Below, in pieces: positions 1 to 7,138 of a DNA stretch of 64,000 nucleotides (positions are counted from its first letter, which is position 1; every line of letters begins with the position of its first letter). Source of the DNA: Hafnia alvei (lineage in GTDB: Bacteria > Pseudomonadota > Gammaproteobacteria > Enterobacterales > Enterobacteriaceae). The stretch lies in contig NZ_CP139992.1 of the NCBI RefSeq assembly GCF_034424155.1, positions 760,012 through 824,011 on the forward strand. Direction: 5' to 3'. The translations under genes and the position numbers were made by a program. Below the pieces are notes generated by a model, which did not search any database, had not been told where the DNA came from, and saw nothing but the letters and a program-made list of their open reading frames with translations.

Positions 1-370
1 AATATAGGATTTTTGACTCCATGCTCGTGAGGTAAGTCGCCGATCTAATCGATGTGTTATCAGACAGTCGTGAATGAATTAGACTAGATAACCGATACTT
101 TATCTTGTCGATAGAATCATTTTTATCAACCCAAAATACATTTCCATTGATGCATTCAGTAAATAGTCTCAAGAGTAAAAATACTTTTTTAGCACAAAGG
201 ATAATACATTTGTCGGCACTTTTTATTGATGACAAATTGACACCGTAGGTATCATTAATATCAATATCAATAATTGCTATTTTCTTCTCCTTGAGTTCAG
301 CAGAGGTGAAAATGATGATCTCCTCTAAGGCTAAACGTAGAAAACTATTGTTGGTAATAACATTTTCCAT
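1..370 (-). CDS. LuxR-family transcriptional regulator, N-terminal part (truncated by window edge)
   Basis: An uninterrupted minus-strand frame runs from an ATG at 370-368 to the window edge, 123 codons without a stop. The N-terminal part begins MENVITNNSFLRL and has a hydrophobic/acidic pattern (IAIIDIDIND, ADKCIILCAKK) resembling the receiver-like sensor part of small LuxR/RcsA/BglJ-type regulators. The last readable residues, YLTSMESKILY, match the start of the LuxR-type helix-turn-helix (the usual LTxxExxIL), so the DNA-binding domain should continue outside the window. It is divergent from the diguanylate cyclase gene at 959 and separated by about 590 bp, so it may regulate the cellulose cluster; that is inference. 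The gene is AT-rich. The ribosome site is weak (AAGACCTAAGAA upstream). Family call is moderately sure; target unknown. Confidence 0.6.
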   Translation of the reverse strand, partial: MENVITNNSFLRLALEEIIIFTSAELKEKKIAIIDIDINDTYGVNLSSIKSADKCIILCAKKVFLLLRLFTECINGNVFWVDKNDSIDKIKYRLSSLIHSRLSDNTSIRSATYLTSMESKILY

Positions 371-958
371 ACGGATTATTCTTAGGTCTTAATGTCTGAT
401 TTGGTTTGTAGTATTTATGCTAACATGCTTGGCTTTATGTCGGTGTTTATAACTATAAAACTAATTTATTTGATAACATTGTCTGTCTGGAGCTTAATGT
501 ATAGGTTTTAATTCTTTGTTTTCCTATCTGTGGGCGGCCTTGGTTATCAATAGCCATTCATCTGACTACTGGCAGTATGCTTTTCCACATTCACTCTTGC
601 TGTTTCCATTCGAGATTCGCCATCTTACATCAAGGTTTGTTTTTGTATAAAGTTACATCAATACAAAAACGCGAGATAAAAACCTATAAGTTAAGCTTTC
701 TTGTTTGTGTTTACTCTGAGTTTTACGTGATTTTAAGTATAAATTACCAGTGTAGGTTTTGACTGCTATTCTTTTGTCAGCTAGGAAATACTGTGTCTTT
801 CTTTGTGAACGGATGCCGGAATACGGCCAACGCAAAGGATGCATCTATCCATTGGATGACGAAACAGTATTAGCCGCTACGCATTTTAGTACGCCGCCAC
901 GGAGGGATGCTGAACCCTAATGACAATCGATTTTCCATGGTATATTGAATAAGCGCCT
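371..958. other. AT-rich divergent intergenic region upstream of the cellulose cluster
   Basis: This 588-bp gap separates the minus-strand LuxR-type gene from the diguanylate cyclase. Short frames at 577-762 and 653-844 lack plausible ribosome sites and resemble nothing known to me. The stretch before about 780 is strongly AT-rich and probably holds the promoters of both divergent genes. From about 800 to 905 base composition changes to mixed and several short stems appear. No clear ribosome site precedes the ATG at 959 beyond a weak AAGCG. Confidence 0.5.
805..890 (+). promoter_or_regulatory. Possible divergent c-di-GMP-I (GEMM)-like leader element
   Basis: Seen directly: a small stem GCCG-GAATA-CGGC at 815-827 is followed at 830-837 by ACGCAAAG, then CTA at 845-847 and GTATTAGCCGCTAC at 867-880. 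GEMM/c-di-GMP-I riboswitches have the same order: a tetraloop hairpin, then (G)ACGCAAAGCC, a CUA, and a GUAG..AGC..GG receptor strand. The spacing is similar to the Vc2 class example. Against it: the loop is not a GNRA tetraloop, the GGCAAACC box on the 5' side is not obvious, and the 3' receptor strand deviates. Location upstream of a diguanylate cyclase would make biological sense. A covariance-model scan would decide; I treat this as weak. Confidence 0.2.
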
Positions 959-1975
959 ATGAAGCTCAGTGACGACATTTCTACACGTTCAACCAACTTT
1001 CATCATTTCATCACTATAGCTTCGCTGGTAGTGAGTTTGATCTGTTTTGTTATGTTCTACTACAAAATTGATAAAATGAACTCAGACCTAGAAGGCGTTC
1101 TCAGTATTTCAATCATGAAGTCTGAATATTTGACTAAAATAAACGATATCATTTATTCACGTGTAGAAAAAGATGAGTCATATCAAAAAAATGTCGCTGG
1201 GATTTATAAAACCTATGTCAGTGATATTTTTAACTCAAAAATTTCGGATGCAGTAAAGTTTGAAGAAGAGCATTTTGCAGAGAATATTTATCTCAAAGCA
1301 CGCGATCAGGATGCTCGTCAAATTTATCATGATATTGCTATTGATAATAATCGCTTTCCTGAGTTGGCAAAGAACTTATTAGACCAAACCAAAGCAACGT
1401 ATAACCGACAATTGATCATTCTTATTTTGATCCCAACGCTGATGGCGCTGTTGCGTTGCATTCAATCAATCTACTATTTTTATTCTCTGCGCAAGCTGCG
1501 TGGTAACTACATGATTGACCCACTCACGGGTGTCTATAACCGTCGCTATTTGCCACGCATTCGTGAAACTGAGGGTATTTGCTATATTTTGGCCATTGAT
1601 GTGGATAACTTTAAAACGGTTAATGATACTTGGGGCCACGCATTTGGTGATACGGTCTTGCAGCAATGTACCTATCGCATGAAAGAGCATCTTCGCGATC
1701 ACGATATCGTGGTTCGCATGGGCGGCGATGAGTTTTCAATCTTCTTGTTTAAAACCGACGAAGTTGGCGCACAAAGAGCAGCTCAACGTTTGCTAGATAC
1801 CATTAACGAACAGGCGCTTGAATTGCCTGATGGCGGAACATTTACGCCATCACTCTCTATTGGCATGGCTAAATGTCATGGGAATGTCGAATTGGCGATG
1901 AATATTGCGGACCAAAATCTGTATAAGTCGAAGAAGAAAGGAAAAAATACGATTTCGTTCGGAGGAGATAAGTAA
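959..1975 (+). CDS. Membrane diguanylate cyclase (GGDEF)
   Basis: A 338-residue protein with two membrane segments (about residues 17-37 and 152-175) enclosing a roughly 115-residue periplasmic sensor region, followed by a GGDEF domain. The domain begins with DPLTGVYNRRYL (about 188) and has an intact GGDEF at 255-259. An RDHD at 246-249 lies exactly five residues before it, which is the classical RxxD inhibitory (I) site, so c-di-GMP synthesis with product feedback is expected. The reaction is two GTP to c-di-GMP at the inner membrane. It is the first plus-strand gene of the cellulose cluster and is followed 2 bp later by a phosphodiesterase, making a make-and-break pair beside BcsA, whose PilZ domain needs c-di-GMP. 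The periplasmic sensor is not recognised. Confidence 0.85.
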   Translation: MKLSDDISTRSTNFHHFITIASLVVSLICFVMFYYKIDKMNSDLEGVLSISIMKSEYLTKINDIIYSRVEKDESYQKNVAGIYKTYVSDIFNSKISDAVKFEEEHFAENIYLKARDQDARQIYHDIAIDNNRFPELAKNLLDQTKATYNRQLIILILIPTLMALLRCIQSIYYFYSLRKLRGNYMIDPLTGVYNRRYLPRIRETEGICYILAIDVDNFKTVNDTWGHAFGDTVLQQCTYRMKEHLRDHDIVVRMGGDEFSIFLFKTDEVGAQRAAQRLLDTINEQALELPDGGTFTPSLSIGMAKCHGNVELAMNIADQNLYKSKKKGKNTISFGGDK

Positions 1976-1977
1976 AA

Positions 1978-4527
1978 ATGATCCTGAATAAAATTAGACT
2001 CTCGCTGAGAACCGCTATTTTTATTGTCTTCTTCATCTTTTCATTAATTATGATTTTGAGTGTCATGTACATTCAATTCTATCGTGAAAATGAGACGTTG
2101 AATGTTATGAGTGAGCGCATTATTGATACTCGCGGTGAGGCCGTAAGTAATGCGCTTAATTACTATATTCATATTCCTCAGCAAGCAAACTCTATTGCAG
2201 CTATTTTTATCAAAACGCTAGATACTGATAACTGGGATCTCACTTTCCAGCAGATCGAAGGTTATTTGTATAAAGTGATGACTCAGACTTTCTCCAAAGA
2301 GTCTCTGCTTAGCTCAATCGCCTTTGGTAGCGTTCAAGGGAATTACATTGGATTTGGACGCGATCTTGAGACGAACTGGACGTTCCAAATTAAAAAGAAT
2401 CATGAGACTCACAATAAATTGCTGTTCTATAAAGATGGAACCAGCGAGAGTCCAGTGCTCTATAGCGTTGATGATTATAATCTTTTTGGCCGACCTTGGT
2501 TTAGTGCTGTCAATGCCTCTCGACGTTCTATGTGGAGCAATGCATACCGAGATGTTAATTCAGAATCAGGGGTAAGCATTTCCTTTAGCTCTCCCGTTTC
2601 AGATAAAGATGGTCATTATATCGGTGTTATTTCAAGCGACTTGCGCTTGAGTCGTCTTAACCGATTCTTAGCCAGTCTGACCGCGACTGAGCATAGCCTA
2701 ATCTATCTGGTTAATGATAAAGAACAGATTATTGCCGCTTCAGCGCCAGAGCTGCTTCAGGGGAAAAAGAGCCAAGGCTTAGCCGAGCAAAGTGGAGCCG
2801 ATCTTCCGAATGTAAAAGACAGTTCAGAGGCTGTGGTTAAAGCCACGGCTCAATATGTTCGCGATAACAATACCAGTATTAATCGGATTGATATCTCCGG
2901 TACCCGTTATTTTAGCAAGGTTATTCAGGTGGGCGATTCGCTCAACCTGAAAGGCTGGAAAATGGTGGTGCTGGTTTCAGAGAATGAGCTAACCGGCAAG
3001 CTGTCTAAATATCGTGATATGACATTGCTGATCGCTGGAATTGTATTGTTATTAGGCTGTTTTTTATCACACCGTATTCTTTCTGTTGTTGTAAATCCGT
3101 TACGTAAAATTGCTGAACAGGCACCTGATATCGCCTTAAGACGAAAAATTGACAGAAACTACAGCTGGTCATTTAAAGAGATAACGACGCTCGATAACGC
3201 ACTCAATAGAATGGCAGGCGATCTGGATACGGCTTTTGCACGCCTAGAAAATCAAATTAATATCGATAGCGAAACTGGGCTGCTCACCCGTAAAGGGTTG
3301 CTGGCCGAACATAAAATAATATCTTCATCGTTCCGTGGCGTAGTCGGTGTGGTTACGCTCAGTAATCTACAGACGATGATAAACAACCTTGGCAATGGCT
3401 ATGCCATTAGCTATCTCGAGTCATTTATTAACTTTCTTTATCAATATTTCCCAAGTAACGCCATCGTGGCGCGCGATTCTATTGAGCGTTTAATTATTTG
3501 TTGCCCAGGTTCCAGCGAGAAAGATATCAGTGAAAATATTCATCGGTTAATGAACCTTATGCAGGCAGCCGAGAGCGAGTATGTGAATAGCATGCACGTA
3601 TTCATGGGGTACGTTGGCATTGTTTCCTGCGCCGAAGGCGATCTGCTCGAAACATTGATTATCAGCGCAAATATTGCACAGCAGGCTGCTCTTCATCAAG
3701 AAAATGGGAATGCGCGAGTCTATGACGATTCTTTACGTGAGCTCGCACTGAAAAACATTAACATATTGAACCATCTGTATGGCGCCATCCCCAATAACGA
3801 ACTTTACCTTGTTTATCAGCCGATTATTACGTTAGGTGATCCAGAAGTAAGAGAAGCTGAGTGCTTGATTCGTTGGGAAAATCCCGCATTAGGAATGGTT
3901 AGGCCCGATCAGTTTATTCAGGTTGCGGAAGAGTCTGGTTTTATCATTCAACTGGGGCGATGGATTATCGCCGAGGCATGCCAGGAGCTGGCATCGCGCA
4001 TTGCACATAACTTTTGCTCTAGCAACTTCAAGCTACATATTAACGTTTCTATTATTGAACTGGCCCAGCCCGATTTTTGTGAATATATTCTGACAACTAT
4101 CGAAAAAGCTGGATTGTCGCCACGTAATATCTGTATCGAAATTACCGAGACAAGCATGATTAAGGGCGACGAACTGCTTAAATCGACCTTGGCTGTTTTG
4201 CGTACTGCGGGCGTGAGTGTTTCTATTGATGATTTTGGCTCAGGTTTCTCAAGCCTGTCTTATCTACACAAGCTTGAGTTTGATGCGTTAAAAATAGACC
4301 GTAATTTCGTTATGGATGTGCTGAATAACAAGAAAAATGAATCCATTATTTCGGCTGTGATATTGCTGGCTAAAGGGTTTAATGTGCCGCTTATCGCCGA
4401 AGGCGTTGAGACCAAAGAGGTTGCGGATAAGCTGCAAACTATGGGCTGTGAGAAAGCTCAGGGATACTATTTCTCACGTCCTGTACCGTTTGACCAGTGG
4501 CCAGATGCGTTACTCAATCATCATTAA
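1978..4527 (+). CDS. Membrane c-di-GMP phosphodiesterase, dCache-HAMP-GGDEF(degenerate)-EAL
   Basis: 849 residues. TM1 is at about 11-33 and TM2 at about 348-366. Between them lies a periplasmic double-Cache-like region (GRPWF, then SSDLRLSRL). A short HAMP-like linker follows TM2. The GGDEF half begins SETGLLTRKG, but RDSIERL (499-505) replaces the catalytic motif, so cyclase activity should be lost. The EAL half has E628-C629-L630 instead of EAL, and keeps N689, E721, DDFG 751-754, K772, E808 and Q828, so phosphodiesterase activity is expected. The gene starts 2 bp after the cyclase stop with a GGAGGAG ribosome site inside the preceding gene, indicating co-transcription. The architecture resembles PdeK (YhjK), which is also adjacent to bcs in E. 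coli, but I do not claim orthology. Confidence 0.82.
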   Translation: MILNKIRLSLRTAIFIVFFIFSLIMILSVMYIQFYRENETLNVMSERIIDTRGEAVSNALNYYIHIPQQANSIAAIFIKTLDTDNWDLTFQQIEGYLYKVMTQTFSKESLLSSIAFGSVQGNYIGFGRDLETNWTFQIKKNHETHNKLLFYKDGTSESPVLYSVDDYNLFGRPWFSAVNASRRSMWSNAYRDVNSESGVSISFSSPVSDKDGHYIGVISSDLRLSRLNRFLASLTATEHSLIYLVNDKEQIIAASAPELLQGKKSQGLAEQSGADLPNVKDSSEAVVKATAQYVRDNNTSINRIDISGTRYFSKVIQVGDSLNLKGWKMVVLVSENELTGKLSKYRDMTLLIAGIVLLLGCFLSHRILSVVVNPLRKIAEQAPDIALRRKIDRNYSWSFKEITTLDNALNRMAGDLDTAFARLENQINIDSETGLLTRKGLLAEHKIISSSFRGVVGVVTLSNLQTMINNLGNGYAISYLESFINFLYQYFPSNAIVARDSIERLIICCPGSSEKDISENIHRLMNLMQAAESEYVNSMHVFMGYVGIVSCAEGDLLETLIISANIAQQAALHQENGNARVYDDSLRELALKNINILNHLYGAIPNNELYLVYQPIITLGDPEVREAECLIRWENPALGMVRPDQFIQVAEESGFIIQLGRWIIAEACQELASRIAHNFCSSNFKLHINVSIIELAQPDFCEYILTTIEKAGLSPRNICIEITETSMIKGDELLKSTLAVLRTAGVSVSIDDFGSGFSSLSYLHKLEFDALKIDRNFVMDVLNNKKNESIISAVILLAKGFNVPLIAEGVETKEVADKLQTMGCEKAQGYYFSRPVPFDQWPDALLNHH

Positions 4528-4604
4528 TTTTATGATGGTGTTTTATTATCGTTATTCTTGACCCAGTTTTTATCTTAAACAAATATTCATTTTTGAGGTA
4601 TACA

Positions 4605-5501
4605 GTGAGCGTAATTAAAAAAGTCATTATCCCTGTGGCTGGATTAGGGACGCGTATGCTCCCAGCAACCAAGGCAATTCCTAAAGAAATGTTACCTTTA
4701 GTTGATCGACCGTTAATTCAATTAATTGTTGATGAATGTGTTGCTGCTGGAATTAAAGAAATTATTTTAGTTACGCATAGTTCAAAAAATGCAATTGAAA
4801 ACCATTTTGATAAAAATTTTGAGCTTGAATCGACATTGGACTCTAAAAATAAACATCAATTGCTTGATGAAGTTAGAGCAATTTGTCCTGCTGATGTTTC
4901 TATTGTTTCGATAAGGCAATGCGCAGCACAAGGATTAGGTCATGCGGTACTGTGCGCCCAATCATTAGTGGGGGAGCAACCATTTGCGGTGTTATTACCG
5001 GATGTCATTATGGATAATCTTCATGGCGTGGAAAATAAAAGCAATAATTTAGCCTCGATGATACAGCGCTATGAAAGTACGTCTATTAGCCAAGTAATGG
5101 TTTCCCCTGTACCCGAAGAGGATGTCTCTAATTATGGCATTGTTGATTGTCAAGGTGTTGACGCTAATCCAGGCGAAAGCGATCTTATTAAACGGGTAGT
5201 TGAGAAACCCGCTAGAGATAGTGCGCCTTCTAACTTATCGATTGTAGGGCGTTATATTCTCCCCCCTGAAATTTGGCCAATATTAGCCAGTACGCCGTGT
5301 GGTGCCGGTGGTGAAATTCAGTTAACAGATGCAATCAGTACGTTAATGGAATCGCAACCAGTTGCCGCTTACGCCATGGTGGGGAGCTACTATGATTGCG
5401 GAAATAAACTGGGATATGCCCAAACATTTGTTGAAAGCGCAATGGCTCATCCTGATATTGGCCCACTATTTCATGCGTGGCTAACCAGTAAATTTGCCTA
5501 G
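4605..5501 (+). CDS. galU: UTP--glucose-1-phosphate uridylyltransferase (GalU-type), cellulose-cluster copy
   Basis: Makes UDP-glucose, the substrate of cellulose synthase, from UTP and glucose-1-phosphate. The N-terminus carries the nucleotide-binding signature [20 protein letters not shown]; later VVEKP (active-site lysine), [20 protein letters not shown] and YDCGNKLGY are classic GalU/GalF motifs. The GTG at 4605 is chosen: it has GAGG 7 nt upstream and gives 298 residues, close to the 302 of E. coli GalU; a TTG at 4593 in frame lacks a ribosome site. The gene is conspicuously AT-rich with ATT/TTA-heavy codons compared with bcsA-C. Position between the phosphodiesterase and bcsO suggests a dedicated UDP-glucose supply. 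It may be a second copy besides the housekeeping galU, which is not in this window. Confidence 0.85.
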   Translation: MSVIKKVIIPVAGLGTRMLPATKAIPKEMLPLVDRPLIQLIVDECVAAGIKEIILVTHSSKNAIENHFDKNFELESTLDSKNKHQLLDEVRAICPADVSIVSIRQCAAQGLGHAVLCAQSLVGEQPFAVLLPDVIMDNLHGVENKSNNLASMIQRYESTSISQVMVSPVPEEDVSNYGIVDCQGVDANPGESDLIKRVVEKPARDSAPSNLSIVGRYILPPEIWPILASTPCGAGGEIQLTDAISTLMESQPVAAYAMVGSYYDCGNKLGYAQTFVESAMAHPDIGPLFHAWLTSKFA

Positions 5502-5813
5502 ACCTGAGATTTTCAGCGGGTTCATCTGCATCCTTTGAATTTTTCAATGTCAAAGTAGTGAACTAAAAATCTATAAATATCATAAACTGTGGATTTTTGT
5601 TCTTTGTTTTTCTGATTTTAATGAAAATATTCTATTTTTGACCGAGCGCAACTAGTCTATTGCTTGAGCGATTTTCACGCAGAGCCGTCCGGCGCGAGCT
5701 GCCATCCTTCGTGATGGCTAGCCATGTGATAAAGCTCATCGTTCTCTGTGTTTATTAATGGCGAACATATTCAATTTGCTGTTTTTCTAACATGATTATT
5801 TTGAGGTTTATTG
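5502..5813 (+). other. bcs operon leader/intergenic region with a stem-loop
   Basis: A 312-bp gap between the uridylyltransferase gene and bcsO. The first half is AT-rich; the second half holds a perfect hairpin GCCATC-CTTCGT-GATGGC at 5701-5718 within a GC-rich patch, flanked by imperfect pairings. There is no run of T after it, so it does not look like a terminator. It may be a 5' untranslated leader or hold a separate promoter for bcsOQABCDZ. On the minus strand the hairpin loop reads ACGAAG in CGAAGGATGG, somewhat like the AAGGAT loops at 36.4 kb. Confidence 0.35.
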
Positions 5814-6344
5814 ATGAAAAGCTTGGATGATATCAAAGGCTTTAAGGAAAAAACGGGGTTAAGTAACTACAAAGTATTATCTGAATATAATGTAGAAAAT
5901 TTACTGACCCCGTGGGCTATTATTGAAAAATTAAAAAATGAGAGTGAATTTCACTCTTCTATTATTTCAACCGTTGGCCTGTCTGATTTTTCAGATGTAA
6001 CGGCTAAATCGACGATTAAAGAGAAAACGAATACAACTAAAATTAAAACGTATTCGACACCGACTCCAACGGCAAAAGTTTCTATCTCCGCTGGAGAGCA
6101 TACGGATAACGGAATACCTTCTCAGTTTGAGGAGAGGCCGCACTTTATCTCAGAGAACACTGCTCGTCAGCCTGTTATTTCATCTCAATATACAACCCCT
6201 GAATTCGGTGAGGATAAAAAGCAGCGTTTTGAAGCGCTTTTTAATTCACGCGCTAAGAAAATCTCAAATCATACTGTTCGTGCTGATGAACAGCGTGAAT
6301 TATCACTTAAAACACTCTTCGATAGGATTGCATCATGCCAATGA
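5814..6344 (+). CDS. bcsO: Cellulose biosynthesis accessory protein BcsO-like
   Basis: 176 residues from the ATG at 5814, preceded by TTGAGGTTTA; the in-frame TTG one codon earlier is less likely. The N-terminus MKSLDDIKGFKEKTGL resembles the short conserved block of BcsO (DDL-RFK-KT), and the C-terminus LSLKTLFDRIASCQ resembles its conserved tail. Between them is a long low-complexity linker rich in Thr, Ser, Pro and Lys, presumably disordered. There is no signal peptide or membrane segment, so it is cytoplasmic. It overlaps bcsQ by 10 bp, indicating translational coupling. BcsO occurs in type I bcs operons of plant- and gut-associated enterobacteria; its molecular role is unknown. Similarity is confined to the two ends, so the assignment rests partly on position. 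Confidence 0.6.
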   Translation: MKSLDDIKGFKEKTGLSNYKVLSEYNVENLLTPWAIIEKLKNESEFHSSIISTVGLSDFSDVTAKSTIKEKTNTTKIKTYSTPTPTAKVSISAGEHTDNGIPSQFEERPHFISENTARQPVISSQYTTPEFGEDKKQRFEALFNSRAKKISNHTVRADEQRELSLKTLFDRIASCQ

Positions 6345-7138
6345 TTTGTATTTGTTCTCCTCAGGGCGGAAGCGGTCGTTCGAGTTTGGCAGTCAATTTG
6401 GCAAGTGCCTATGCTCACCGAGGAAATAAGGTTTTACTGATTGATCTTAATGTGCAGAATTCATTGTTACTGCATTTTAATATAGGCGATGGTGTTGTTC
6501 AGGGGTTTGTACCCAATATTGGCAATGAGCCAGACTGGACTCAATATATTCATAAAGTCGGCACGAATTTATATTTATTGCCTTATGGTGATGCAACGTT
6601 TCAACAGCATAATCATTTTGAATTTCTGCTTCATCAAGATCCTGCTTTAGTCGTACGTGGCTTAGAAAAATTAAACCTATTTCCTGGTTTAGTGGTAATC
6701 GTGGATATGCCGAGCGGGCCGCATATGGCACTGCGCCAAATACAACCCTTAGTCGATATGCATATTGTTATGCTTCAGCCTGATGGAATATCTCCCGCGC
6801 TGTTAAGTAAGCTTGAAGATAATCGTTTTCTAGATATGCCGCTGAATAAAAATGGTAGCCAATACTATGTGCTTAACCAGACCGATTCTCGTTATGAAAT
6901 GAGCCATGATATTGAAATTTATTTCAAGCAAACCTTAAGCGATAGGCTGCTTGGCAATATTCATCGTGATAGCTCTGTTTCCGCTGCGCTAACCAGTCAA
7001 AAACAACTGCGGGAATATCGTCCTTCATCGGCGGCGCTGTTCGATATTGATTCAATTGAACAAAAAATCTCTGCACTGCTAGATATCACCGTGGGTGAGA
7101 ACGGTGCCATGTTGAAATTGACCGGTAATCGCCCATGA
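6335..7138 (+). CDS. bcsQ: Cellulose biosynthesis protein BcsQ (MinD/ParA-like)
   Basis: 267 residues of the MinD/ParA family. The N-terminus MPMICICSPQGGSGRSSLAVNLASAY occupies the deviant Walker A position, but both usual lysines are replaced (Q before GG, R before S), so nucleotide hydrolysis may be altered. VLLIDLNVQNSLLLHF (switch region) and VVIVDMPSGPHMAL (Walker B-like) follow at the expected spacing. BcsQ is known to help position the cellulose synthase complex at the pole in E. coli. Its start lies 10 bp inside bcsO and its stop overlaps bcsA by 4 bp (ATGA), so it is part of a tightly coupled operon. Confidence 0.85.
   Translation: MPMICICSPQGGSGRSSLAVNLASAYAHRGNKVLLIDLNVQNSLLLHFNIGDGVVQGFVPNIGNEPDWTQYIHKVGTNLYLLPYGDATFQQHNHFEFLLHQDPALVVRGLEKLNLFPGLVVIVDMPSGPHMALRQIQPLVDMHIVMLQPDGISPALLSKLEDNRFLDMPLNKNGSQYYVLNQTDSRYEMSHDIEIYFKQTLSDRLLGNIHRDSSVSAALTSQKQLREYRPSSAALFDIDSIEQKISALLDITVGENGAMLKLTGNRP

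Noticed and set aside
577-844. Short ORFs in the divergent intergenic region
   Set aside because: No ribosome sites, no recognisable product, and they lie where promoters or leader elements are expected.
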